Shown piece after piece: positions 40,195 to 50,025 of a stretch of 64,000 bases of DNA. Made by a program: the position numbers and the translations under genes. Source of the DNA: Lecanicillium sp. G3. Its lineage: Eukaryota; Ascomycota; Sordariomycetes; Hypocreales; Cordycipitaceae. Each line of letters opens with the position of its first letter. Within the stretch, counting starts at the first letter, position 1. The notes below the pieces were generated by a model. The model saw only the letters and a list, made by a program, of their open reading frames with translations, was not told the origin of the DNA and searched no databases. The stretch covers positions 1-64,000 of the forward strand of contig JAZHPD010000072.1 in the NCBI GenBank assembly GCA_037575805.1, given 5' to 3'.

Positions 40195-41349
40195 GGTTGT
40201 GGTGGTGATGATGGTGGATGGACGGCGGTGGCTAGAGAAGAAGGGGATGCTGCTGACGCTGGCGTCCTGCTGGAGAGGGCAAGACGATTCAGACTCTGGG
40301 ATTGCAGAGTCTGCTTCTTCTGTCTCTGCGTCGAGGTTGTCGTCCCGGCGGCTGCGGCGGCGTGGGAGAGAAAGGGGAGACGGAGAAGGCTGAGGGCAGC
40401 AGCGAGCCAGGCTGGGGTTTTCGGGGGTGTTGTCGGTCAGGCTGCTGGTCGTGGTATTAGCAGCAATGCTAGCCAGTAGCACCACTGCCGCTGCAACCTC
40501 TGCCATCGGGGTCCCTTCACCCTGGCCTCGATGCTAGTCGTGGTGGAGGCGCTATCGATGGCCCCGGCTCGAGGTCGGCCGCGGCTTGAAGCTCGTGTAA
40601 GACATGGACGGTGGGGGTGCTGAAATAGTTGACTGTGGTGTTTCTTCCCGCCGAGAGTCGTCACACTGCAGGTCGCTGCCGCACTGGACAGGGAATCGCT
40701 GTCCTGTGTCTGCCTCGGCAAGGAGGATGCATCTCGGATGGGAGATAAGCGTGAAGGTAGTTTTCCGTTTTTAGTGATTGAGCGTGTGTAGTGCAGGCTT
40801 GTCGCACATCGGATGGAAATCAAAAAGTTAAATTGTCGCCTGCTGCGGGAGAGGGGCCATGCTTGCGTGGAGACTAGCTAACTTAATGAGTAGCCCCGCA
40901 CAAGCTCCAGCTGCCCTCCCCCAGGTGAGATTGTTGTCGCCACGCTCGCTTCACCTGTTTGCACAGTCTTGCATCATTCGAGCCAGGCATCGACGCAACG
41001 ATTAAATCATCTGCCTATCAAAAAACGAAACTCTCATTAAAGCATAACGGCTCTACCATTTTTTCCTCATCATCCACCGTCCAAGCAAAACTGTTTGTCT
41101 CGTTTTGTACACCGATTACCCCCATCGCCAAGCAAGCTATACCTCCACACCACATCTCGCTTGTGACGAGCCATCGTCTGATTGTTATACAACGCCGCCT
41201 TCGCTCGGCGTTCACCCACAAAGCTGGCATCACTCACAGCCCGCATCGGGAGGACTCTGGGCTTGCGAGGGACGAGTGCGCTGCGTGCTGCTGCTACCGC
41301 TTCTGCTTCTGCTGCGTATTCCACCCGCTGGCCACGGCGCAACGTCAAG
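40195..41349. other. Bidirectional promoter between SLATT (-) and isoaspartate methyltransferase (+) genes
   Basis: 1.15 kb. The first 310 bp hold an open extension of the SLATT frame. The remainder has no recognised coding sequence. Confidence 0.5.
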
Positions 41350-42244
41350 ATGGCGTGGCGCTGCTCCGGGTCCACCAACACGGAGCTGATTGAGAACATG
41401 TGGAAACACAAGCTCATCAGCGATGCCCGAGTCAAGGACGCATTCCTCAAGGCAAGCCAAATCTCCCTTGATTGATATAACACTCGACAGAGGACGTGTG
41501 TGAGAGTGAGGGCACGAACGCTTACAACGGCGGTACACAGGTTGATCGCCGCCACTATGCCCCCGAGCAGCCGTACCAGGACTCGCCCCAGTACATTGGC
41601 TACCAGGCCACCATCTCGGCGCCGCACATGCACGCCATCGCCCTCGAGCACCTCATCTCTTACCTCGAGCCCTCGGAGACCTCGCCCGCGCCCCGCGCTC
41701 TGGATATCGGCTCCGGCTCCGGCTACCTCACGCACGTCATGGCGGAGCTCGTCGGTGAGCGCGGGCTCGTCGTCGGCGTGGAGCACATCGTCGCCCTGCG
41801 CGACCTGGGCGCGGCCAACATGGCAAAGAGTGATGAGGGCAGGCAGCTATTGGAGAAGGGTAAAGTCAAGTTCGTCGTGGGCGACGGCAGGGAGGGCCGC
41901 GCAGAGCCGGCGCGGCCCGGCGAGGAAGAGCTCGGCACGCAGTGGGATGTCATTCACGTCGGGGCCACGGCGAGGGATGTGCACGAGCAGCTTCTGAGAC
42001 AGCTTAAATCTCCCGGATGGTAAGTTTTGCTCTTTGACTGAGATCCTTGCCCGCTTTGGCGGTTGCGGCCCGTGACTGACTACCTTTTTTAAGCATGTTC
42101 ATTCCTGTGGAAGACGATCACGACAGGGATTCGCAGTATGTGTGGAGGATAGAAAAGGATAAGCACGGGAATATCTCGAGGAAGAGGCTCTTTGGGGTAC
42201 GCTACGTGCCGCTTACCGATGCGCCTGCAGAAGAGATTTTCTGA
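41350..42244 (+). CDS. Protein-L-isoaspartate O-methyltransferase
   Basis: Exons 41350-41451, 41541-42019 and 42094-42244 encode 243 aa. The start MAWRCSGSTNTELIENMW matches the eukaryotic PCMT N-terminus. AFLKVDRRHYAPEQPYQDSP bridges intron 1 and IGYQATISAPHMHAIALEHL follows. The SAM-binding motif I is ALDIGSGSGYLTHV, motif post-I is VVGVEHI, and later come WDVIHVGATA and MFIPVEDD. The enzyme repairs isomerised Asp/Asn residues in aged proteins, using S-adenosylmethionine, in the cytosol. Intron 1 (41452-41540) starts GCAAGC. The frame meets a TGA at 41475, so a splice before it is required and no suitable GT donor exists. An RWKR-type C-terminal signal is absent; it ends APAEEIF. Confidence 0.92.
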
Positions 42245-42595
42245 TGTCGTGGGAGATGTTACGGGAAGGATATTTACTGATGTATCAAAAGAATGCATTC
42301 ACAGTCATGTTGATCATTATTGATTTGATTTGATTTTTTTTTTTTGAGAACAATTATTAGTCATTACAGCAGTATCTGTATACTAAGATATACTATACAA
42401 AGAAAAACCGTTGCGCCGTGTAAAGGCGTGCTTTCTATCCGGAAAAGAGCCCCCGTGAAACCCCATTAATGCAAGATGTGATACCAGATCCAATTCTAAT
42501 TCTAATTACAGTTTTTGTATTATTTTTCCCATGACAAGGAGTCAAGTAGCTCCACAGGGAAATAACGCTTCCTTGCCAGACCTTCACGTCTCCGC
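42245..42595. other. Convergent 3' region
   Basis: 351 bp between the methyltransferase and the minus-strand GPI protein gene, with a poly-T run near 42335. No gene is seen. Confidence 0.5.
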
Positions 42596-43219
42596 TTAGA
42601 AGAGGGCAAAGGCGGTGACGAGCAGGGCAGCGCCGGCGGCGAAGGAGCCAACAGTGGTACCAGAGGCGCGTGAGACGCGGACGCCGCAGCCACCAGGGGG
42701 GCAGGAGGTGGTGGCAACGGGGGAGCCGCTGGAGGTAGGCACGGAGACACCGGTGCTCTCGTCGGCCGTGGTGGCGGGACCGACGGGGGAGATGTCAGAG
42801 GTGCTGGCCCCGAGGCCGCTGGGCTCAGTGCGGTTGTTGGCACCGACGGGCTGGCTCGTGCCCGCGGGAGCAGGAGCGGCGGTGCTCTCGCCGGCAGGGG
42901 CGGGAGGCTGAGGAGCAGGGTTGCTCTCGGTGTCGGCCGGAGAGGGAGCGGGAGGGGCAGGAGGAGGGGGCGCCGGGGCGCTGGAGGTGCCGACGGGGGA
43001 GTTACCCTCGTCGGTGCAAGGGACGGTGACGGTCTTGGTCATGTCGGCCGGGGGGCAGGCGCCCGCGTCGGCGCCGACGCCGGTGGGACAGGCGGAGACG
43101 GTGAGGGTGCTGGTGACGGTGACGGGTTCGGCGCGGGGGCCGAGGTTGTGGGTGGCGTCGAGGAGGGAGGCCGTGGCGGCGGTGGCCAGGACGGAGGTGA
43201 GGGCGACCTTGTTGAGCAT
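42596..43219 (-). CDS. GPI-anchor-type Pro/Ala/Ser-rich cell wall protein
   Basis: 207 aa. The start MLNKVALTSVLATAATA at 43219 is a signal peptide; the upstream in-frame Met at 43252 would bury it. Next comes EPVTVTSTLTVSACP and a small Cys-containing region (ACPTGVGADAGACPP, VPCTDEG). A long linker rich in Pro, Ala, Ser and Thr is likely O-glycosylated. There is a Cys pair near TTSCPPGGCGV and a C-terminal hydrophobic tail, SFAAGAALLVTAFALF, typical of GPI attachment. It is probably a surface or wall mannoprotein. No enzymatic domain is seen. Confidence 0.75.
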   Translation of the reverse strand: MLNKVALTSVLATAATASLLDATHNLGPRAEPVTVTSTLTVSACPTGVGADAGACPPADMTKTVTVPCTDEGNSPVGTSSAPAPPPPAPPAPSPADTESNPAPQPPAPAGESTAAPAPAGTSQPVGANNRTEPSGLGASTSDISPVGPATTADESTGVSVPTSSGSPVATTSCPPGGCGVRVSRASGTTVGSFAAGAALLVTAFALF

Positions 43220-45366
43220 CTTGGGTGGTTTGTGACAAGTAAAGTAGTACAAAGATTTGTTTAGTTGTGTGTAGATGCCTTGGGTGTAAGCCGTCGTCGG
43301 TGTAAGTGGGCTACTTGGCTGTGAGAGATGGAGAGAAGTGATGGATGATAAGGAGAAGAAGTACTTGACAGAGATGGGAAGAATCGTTGACTTAATATAG
43401 CCAGGAGATGCGAGAGGGGGACGGATCTTCGTTCAATTAACCTGGCAGGCCGTTGGAGGGCTGGGTTTCTGCAGAATACACGCGCGCGCGCACACACGCC
43501 AAGCGGCCGGCATGGAGAAAGGAGGGGACTCGTACGGCGGATGGGAGATGGCCCAATGCTGGCCCAATTATCCCACTCTACGTCGCGAACCAAGAATAAA
43601 ATAAAAGCTGTGGAAAAAGGATTATTGAGAAAGAATCTCCACTGCTAGATTGGCTATCTACGTGGATCTTGGGCATGGATAGCTGGTGCGGTGGTGACGC
43701 CGATTTAGCTCAAGGGAGGAAGGGAGGGAGGCTTGCCAATTCGTTCCAGCAGGCGGCGATTCAGGCAGGTCTATTTGCGTAGAGTTGTCCCACGTGGGAA
43801 GAAAAGGGGGGGGGAAGAGCTGTGCAACTGTGAAGAATGCTGGTTTAGACTACCGAGGGCCGGGATTTACGTGGTTGGGGGTCCCTTGGTCTGGAAAGAT
43901 CCTCAGCGTGTCTCTGCGGTATAGCATTCCAGAGAGTGGTCGTGGTGGAGTTGCAGAAACCAGGCACAGCGCACACGGGAGAGCTGCGGTCCCCTCCCTT
44001 GAGCCAAAAGGTTCCAATACAATTAGCTAGCCGATCGAGAAAGCGGATAAATAGCTACTAAGTAGCGCGCACTTCGTTTCTGGCAGTTCTCTAGCTGAAG
44101 ATTTATTTGAGGTAGGCGGTTTCAGACTGAGAAAAGCTCCGGTTTTTCGACAGAGATTTACAACAGAAACCAGTCTCAGCATATAGATAGAAGCTTATAG
44201 TGCGTTTGCAGAGTAGTTACTGTAGTGCAGTCAGCCACGACGTTCGTTGGCTGTGCGCGATTGGTTCCTATCGCGTCGGTAAGGCTGCTGCATTGTACAT
44301 TCCAGCCGCGGTGAACCGTGGCCGCGTTAATTGGGCGCGGCGGCGGCGGCCAGCTTTTGGAGAAAATTTTCGCTCGTGCCTTGACTCGTGCGTGATGGGG
44401 ACTTGGTTAATAGTCCTTCATAGTCCCCAGGCACATATCGATTCGCAATTCGAATTATGGCGTTTCTACTGACCCGTCACCCCGAGTCTCTGGTCATGCC
44501 ACCTCTAGACTGGAGCATGGGGGAGACCAACATGTTACAACCTTCTCTGCTTTCAATCAAGCCAATTGAAATTGCATTTTCCCTTCTTTTACAGCTTCTT
44601 TGACTCTCTGTCCAATTTGTTTAATCTGTCGTTATATTTTACTCTGTTCTTTCCAGTTTCCTGTGGCATGTCTCATCTGCGCCCATATTCCCATAATGCC
44701 ATTGTTGGCCGTCGCAACACAGCTCGCCCGGCCAGGCAAAGTGCAGCCCCACTCGCCGCTCCCGGCGGACAGCGCTGGAAATTACGTCCCAAGTGAGGCA
44801 CAATGCAAAGAAACGCCGAGCCGCAAAGAGATGAGATTATGCCACGATGAGATATACCATCAGCCCATGTCGTTTATAATATAGTAATAGCTATAGTATG
44901 TTCATTTTGCTTGTTAAAGTGCATCTTCTGTTTGTTTTTTTGTTATTGTTGTTTTTTTTTTATTGTCCTCTCCTCCCTTGACAGATTCCCATCCCTAGGT
45001 AGGTACCAACTCTGGCGTACTCCCCCGGACTTGCGCTACTACGCCGTTGCGGGGTGGAGACTCGGTCCATGGCCGGCGCTTGACAGCTTGACGGCGCCGA
45101 ATGCGGCGACAAGAAGCTGCGTCGACGCAAAAAGGCAAACGCAACGGAAGCGTGAAATGAGGACAATCATAGCGAGAGAGACAAAAAATTCGTTCTCAGA
45201 GTAGACAAGAATCATGTAAATTCCATACAACCAGCGAATATATTCTCAATTGCTGCATGAACCCGGAGGCCACTGGTTTCTCGTCCCTTCTTCTTTTTCA
45301 TCAGTCAGCGACTTATACACCGGACGACGACACGCAGGTGATCGCGTGAGCAACTTTATTTGCACA
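43220..45366. other. 2.1-kb intergenic region, no recognised gene
   Basis: This is the divergent space between the GPI protein and the PPSY membrane protein genes. It contains a CG/CA dinucleotide run at 43481-43497 and a perfect 12-bp E-box palindrome at 43788-43799. Open frames are short and unlike proteins. Confidence 0.5.
43788..43799. promoter_or_regulatory. 12-bp palindrome with CACGTG core
   Basis: TCCCACGTGGGA is self-complementary and holds the CACGTG core bound by basic helix-loop-helix factors. It is about 570 bp upstream of the GPI protein start. Function is not shown. Confidence 0.4.
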
Positions 45367-46191
45367 ATGGCGTTTGAGCACAATCCTACCGTCTTCATCG
45401 CATGCCTACTCGGCTTCGTCCTCATCGTCGCGACAATCTGCGTAGGCTTCTATATTGCCCGCTACCGGCTGCACACCGGCCGGCGCCGATGCCCCGTCGA
45501 CCCCGAAGCCGCGCCCCTCGACGCAGACATGGCCGGCGGGGCAGCCCACCGAAACGCCCTGCAGGCCTTTTTCAACGGGAGCAGCCATTCCCGGCAGCGA
45601 CAGCATCGTACCCCGATGTACCTCGCGGCAGCCGACGACGACCTTGCCGCCCCGCCCCCGTCGTACCAGGCCGCCGTGGCGAGCCGCAGCGCCGCGCCGA
45701 CGGAGGACGAGATGCGCGCGCTGCACCGCCGGCTGGAGAAGCTGCGGCGGCGGCGGGACAGGAGCGCGGGAGGCGACGGGTTCGTCGCGGACTCGGAGTA
45801 TGCGATCCACGATTCGGATGTGCGGTGCTTGATTCAGTGGATTGGGCAGCTGGAGGCGATGAGGGAGGGGGGCGATGAGAGTTGTGAGAGTGGTGGTGGT
45901 GGGGGCCCGGACGCGCGGAGAAGGACGATGAGGCTTGTGCATTCGCAGAGCGAGTCTGCGGTAATGCCTGCGAGAGCGAATACGGCAACTACAAGGAATA
46001 CTATTGCGTGTGCGACTGCGAGGAACGGAGATGCTTGGGCGGAGCGCGGGCTGCCGCGCGAGGTGGCGCCGCTGTATGGTGCGCCGCCGCCGACGCCGAC
46101 GGGCGAGGGGCCGGATATTCGGTTCGCGGAGCTGCGGGAGCAGGTGCTGCGCGGCACGAGGGGTCATTATTCCGTTGCTACAGTGCGATGA
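45367..46191 (+). CDS. Single-pass membrane protein with PPSY motif
   Basis: 274 aa, single exon. The start is at 45367 (CACAATGGCG); the frame is open further upstream but without protein-like sequence. One transmembrane segment at residues 8-32 (TVFIACLLGFVLIVATICVGFYIA) follows a short outside N-terminus. The rest is a basic, disordered cytosolic tail. APPPSYQAAVA carries a PPxY motif for WW domains of Rsp5-type ligases. A predicted helix, EDEMRALHRRLEKLRRRRDR, follows. No known family is recognised. By layout it could be a ubiquitin-ligase adaptor like Bsd2 (inference). Confidence 0.65.
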   Translation: MAFEHNPTVFIACLLGFVLIVATICVGFYIARYRLHTGRRRCPVDPEAAPLDADMAGGAAHRNALQAFFNGSSHSRQRQHRTPMYLAAADDDLAAPPPSYQAAVASRSAAPTEDEMRALHRRLEKLRRRRDRSAGGDGFVADSEYAIHDSDVRCLIQWIGQLEAMREGGDESCESGGGGGPDARRRTMRLVHSQSESAVMPARANTATTRNTIACATARNGDAWAERGLPREVAPLYGAPPPTPTGEGPDIRFAELREQVLRGTRGHYSVATVR

Positions 46192-46605
46192 GGCTTTCCT
46201 GTTTTATTATCCTGTATGTTCCTTGAAGGTCTTTTTTTCACACGTATATATTCATTCTTTTAGCGCATCGTTATTTGAGCGAGAAGAGGAGCAAAAGGTC
46301 AAAGTACACGGCGGTCGTCAGCATGGCCCCAGGAACTTGTACAAGGTGGCATATTTTACCATGTTTATTGCTATTTCGTTAGTTTAATACTAATTGTATC
46401 TTTGCTCTCGTCTCTTTGTCAGCAATCGAGTTTTCTTGCGCCTTCCCGTATCGCGCCGCCGATGACGGTCACCCCGCGTGAATCCATTACCCCACGGAAA
46501 CGTAGCTCTCCACTCGAGCTCCAACTCCGACTCTGCCCCCGCGAGTCACCAGCGTCACACTTGACAACCTCCAACCTCCTAAACTTCACTGTCACGATAG
46601 CCAGC
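46192..46605. other. Intergenic: promoter of the NmrA-like gene
   Basis: 414 bp. The downstream frame is open from 46402, but the part before 46606 is unlike a protein and is taken as leader. Confidence 0.5.
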
Positions 46606-47544
46606 ATGTCCGCCCCCATCCAAAAAGTAGCCCTCGTCGGCGCCAACGGCTCCCTCGGGTCCGTCATCCTCGACGCCCTCGTCGCCGCCCATTTCTCCGT
46701 CTCCGTCGTCGCCCGCGGGACATCCACCTCCACGCCCGCCCACGCCGCGGCCACCAACCGCATCACCATCGCCCCCGAGTTCGACGCCGCGGACCTCGCC
46801 GCCAAGCTCGCCGGCCAGGACGCCGTCGTCGCGGCGTTCCCCCTCAAAGACGTGAACCAGCACCTGCGTCTCGCGGAGGCGGCGTACGCCGCCGGCGTGC
46901 GGAGGTACATCCCCGCCGACTACGGCTCGTGCGACGCGCAGAGCCCCCAGGCCCAGCGCCACCTGCAGCTCTACCGCGACAAGGCGGCCGTGCAGGCCCT
47001 GTGCGAGAAGCTCTGCGCCGACGCGGCGGTGGACGGGCTCCCGTTCACGTGGACGTCGATCGTGTCGGGGCACTTCTTCGACTGGGGCATCCGGAAGAAC
47101 TACCTCAACCTCGACGTGACCAACAAGAAGGCGCTGGTCCTCGACGAGGGGAACACGAAAGCGTCAGCGTCGACGCTGCCGCGCGTGGCGGAGGCGGTGG
47201 TGCGTGTGCTGCAGCGGGCGGACGCTACGGCCAACAGATTCGTCTTTGTGCAGAGCTTCTGCCCGACGCCGCTGGAGGTGGTGGCCGCCCTGGAGCGCGC
47301 GACGGGCGTAAAGTGGCACACGTCGTTTGTGGACTCGAATGCGTTTCTGGATCGCGAGAGCAAGGCGCTGGAGGGCGGGGACGAGCACGCGCTGCATAAC
47401 ATCGTGTTTGCGCTGGGGGCGGTAGACGCGGACTGGACGCTGCGTAAGGAGTTTGCCATGGATCTGCTGGGGCTGGAGGATGAGAACCTCGACGCGGTGG
47501 TGGGAAATATCGTGAATGAGTTTAAAGCCAAGGGCTTGGCTTGA
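46606..47544 (+). CDS. NmrA-like/isoflavone-reductase family NAD(P)-binding protein
   Basis: 312 aa, single exon. The start MSAPIQKVALVGANGSLGS places the dinucleotide-binding GxxGxxG at residues 11-17. An atypical short-chain dehydrogenase fold follows: VVAAFPLKDVNQHLRLAEAAYAAGVRRYIPADYGS, then the inner part FTWTSIVSGHFFDWG. The mid-protein Lys is in YRDKAAVQALCEK. Relatives reduce phenylpropanoid-type substrates or act as redox-sensing regulators such as NmrA. The substrate here cannot be named. An upstream in-frame Met at 46402 would add 68 residues with no homology-like sequence. Confidence 0.85.
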   Translation: MSAPIQKVALVGANGSLGSVILDALVAAHFSVSVVARGTSTSTPAHAAATNRITIAPEFDAADLAAKLAGQDAVVAAFPLKDVNQHLRLAEAAYAAGVRRYIPADYGSCDAQSPQAQRHLQLYRDKAAVQALCEKLCADAAVDGLPFTWTSIVSGHFFDWGIRKNYLNLDVTNKKALVLDEGNTKASASTLPRVAEAVVRVLQRADATANRFVFVQSFCPTPLEVVAALERATGVKWHTSFVDSNAFLDRESKALEGGDEHALHNIVFALGAVDADWTLRKEFAMDLLGLEDENLDAVVGNIVNEFKAKGLA

Positions 47545-48046
47545 GGAATACGAAGGCTAGATGAAAGGAAAAATAGATGATATATGAGTTGTTTGGGCGG
47601 TGATCGTTCAGCCCTGTTCTATTTCCGTTGTGTCAGTGATGGCGCTTGGCATTTTGCCGCTGTTTCAGTTGCGGAGGGCGCAGATATGATGAATCAAGCA
47701 GACTTGGCGAACGGTATAAACTCGTATTCGCCGTGGTAGCTTATTTTCTTGACGTAGAGGATCAGCATCTTTAGGTGTCGTTGACTGCACTCGTTGGGTG
47801 CAGGCTGGTGAATTTGGGTTCGGTTGCCAAGCCGAGCTGAGAAAGCCACCGACACAATGGAAACGAGATCGACAGCCTACGGGCGATTTATTCCCCGCGC
47901 CTTCTGATGTATTTGGGCAAATCGGGATTTGTCTATTCGTATTTGGTCTGGTAGCTGCGTATTTATAGAGCTGCGGCTGCTCTTTGCTGGGCTGTCGACG
48001 GCCAAGTGCACCAACATCTCTGTCCATCGAACAGCAAACGAACAAG
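47545..48046. other. Intergenic: promoter of the small Cys-rich protein gene
   Basis: 502 bp. Overlapping short frames on the minus strand have no protein features. Confidence 0.45.
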
Positions 48047-48406
48047 ATGAAGTCCATTACCGCAATCGCAGCTATTTCTGTCGCAGTGTAGGCCTCTCAG
48101 ATATCCCACTCAGGCAAAATCCCACTGCTAACTCCCCTCAGTGCCGCAGCTGAGCCCTGCCCGACCGTTACCACCACCGCCGAGGTCTGCTCCACATGCA
48201 TCGTCTTGGCCTGCCTGGCCATCTCGACCGTGCCCGTCCCGCGGACCTGCAGTGTCGCCACGTCGACGACGGCGTATCCGTGCAGCGGCGGTGGGTGTCC
48301 CCAGGGCTGCGCGTCGACGAGCTATATATACTCGCTGGACTGGACGGATCCGGTTGAGACGCCGACGCCGACGCCGACCGGAGGTGCCTGCCACGCAAAA
48401 GTGTAA
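48047..48406 (+). CDS. Small secreted cysteine-rich protein (101 aa)
   Basis: Exons 48047-48087 and 48142-48406, with a 54-nt intron (GTAGGC, GCTAAC branch site, CAG). MKSITAIAAISVAVVAAAEP is a signal peptide formed across the splice. The mature part of about 83 aa has nine cysteines, among them EVCSTC, VLAC, RTC, PCSGGGC and QGC. It ends in a Thr-Pro linker and GGACHAKV. The layout is that of a fungal effector or surface protein. No known fold is recognised. An odd number of Cys suggests dimerisation or one free thiol (inference). Confidence 0.75.
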
Positions 48407-50025
48407 TTTGTTTTCCCTTTTCGTTGAAGAGCTCTACGGCGAAAAGCTCTACGGCTGTGTTTCTTGAGAAAAAAGTCTTGCGCACATGTGTCTAATAAGT
48501 TGGTGGCGTGCGAAGGCGTTGGGTCGCGTGCACAGCCAATGACACAAAGATTTCGGGGGAGATGCTGCGGCGTCTCGCCGTTTCATGTATCTTTTTTGTA
48601 TTCCGGAGTTATTTATTTTCCAGTGCTCTTTTATCTTATTATATTTTTATCTTTCTCTGCAGCCCAAAATGCAGGGCATTGATGTTCCTGAAACCGGGGT
48701 CGTCACAGCGGCCAGCGCGTAGCTGGCGGCTAACGGTTAGCCTATGAGAGGACAAGTCGGTGCCTGATTGCTGTTGCGTGGTACATGATTAAATTGATGT
48801 GCGGGCGCGCATAATCAATCTGATGTACGGGTTAGTTTGGGTCATGCTTTGCAGCCTGATTTGTGCGAGGCGGTGCTGGGTTGCAAAAGCGCATGTGATG
48901 CAACACGAAGATGGCGAAGCATCGGCTCAGCGGACAGAGTACTAATTCGGGCATCTCGCATCGGCAATGGCCCGATGACAGGATACACTGAGCGGTGAAG
49001 GCAGGATATCAGCTTCGTCTTTGGTAACGGTGAGCTGTCCTCTCGACGCCAGACCGGCATCTGCAAGCCACATCACCCCCATAATAACTGCCGAGCCTCA
49101 ATAGATCAGACCAAAAGGGAGAGACGAGAAGAGAGTTGCGGACTAACTAGCGGCCCAAGCCAAGCAGACTAGAACAAAAGAAGAAGTATTAGGGATCCAG
49201 CTTTCGCAGCAAAGCAAAAGGAGCCCTCTGCCGCGTAGGCTGGCGACGTCACTGCGACGCCAAGGGTCCCAGGTGAGGCGAGGTCTTCTTTTGCCGCAGT
49301 GGTTTGGTATGGCCCCATGACTTGGCGTTATAGAAATGCATGGAGTTTGTGTAAAAGTAATTTCTTTTTTTTCATTTGGCATTTTTCTGCAATTTCGTAC
49401 TTTTTTTTGCCTTGGTTATGATTTACCGAGCACACACTACGGAGTAGTAGGCGCGTACTTACTGCAGCAGCTTCCCTGGCACAGCCCCCGGCGCTGACGT
49501 CGCTGGTCCCTGCAGTGGCCACTCTTTCTTCCAATCGCCCAAAACCGGGCCGTCAATTTTATTCCCTTTTATGCCAGACAAAGGGATGATGAGACAGCAA
49601 ACCTACGACATTTGCCTCGAATTCCTGGCGTTGATAGTTTTACCGACAACTGGTTCTCGTTGATTCTTTCTCTTCCTCTGCTTTTATTGTTTCACTCTTC
49701 ACGCTCGTTCTTTCGTCCAGTCGCTTCCGTGCTTTCTCTGCGCTCAGCGTCCAAGGCAAAAAAAGCCCCGCCGCCTTCTTCTGTGCGTCGTCGTCGCCTT
49801 GGTCTTCAAAACCCGAACCAGATCTTCCGTTACCGGCCACGCGTCTGCACGTTCGCGTTCCGAAGCAACCTAGCGAAACTCTTTTTTTCTTCACATCTTG
49901 TTGCGTTTCGTTTCGTTCCGCTGCGTCGAGCTGCGATTTCCTCACTCTACAATAACCTAGCAAGCGTTCAAGTCGATTAATTACACAACTGAATCCGACA
50001 GCTACGACCAAACCTCCGATAGAAC
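48407..50025. other. 1.6-kb intergenic region with the leader of the next gene
   Basis: No gene is recognised. From about 49620 the strand is pyrimidine-rich, probably the promoter and 5' leader of the gene starting at 50026. Confidence 0.5.

Noticed and set aside
39694..40479. 261-aa open frame antisense to the SLATT gene
   Set aside because: Ala/Glu/Arg/Val-rich shadow of a G+C-rich gene; no start context or domain.
40195..40506. N-terminal extension of the SLATT frame
   Set aside because: Thr/Ser/Arg-rich and unlike a folded domain; the ATG at 40194 has the better context.
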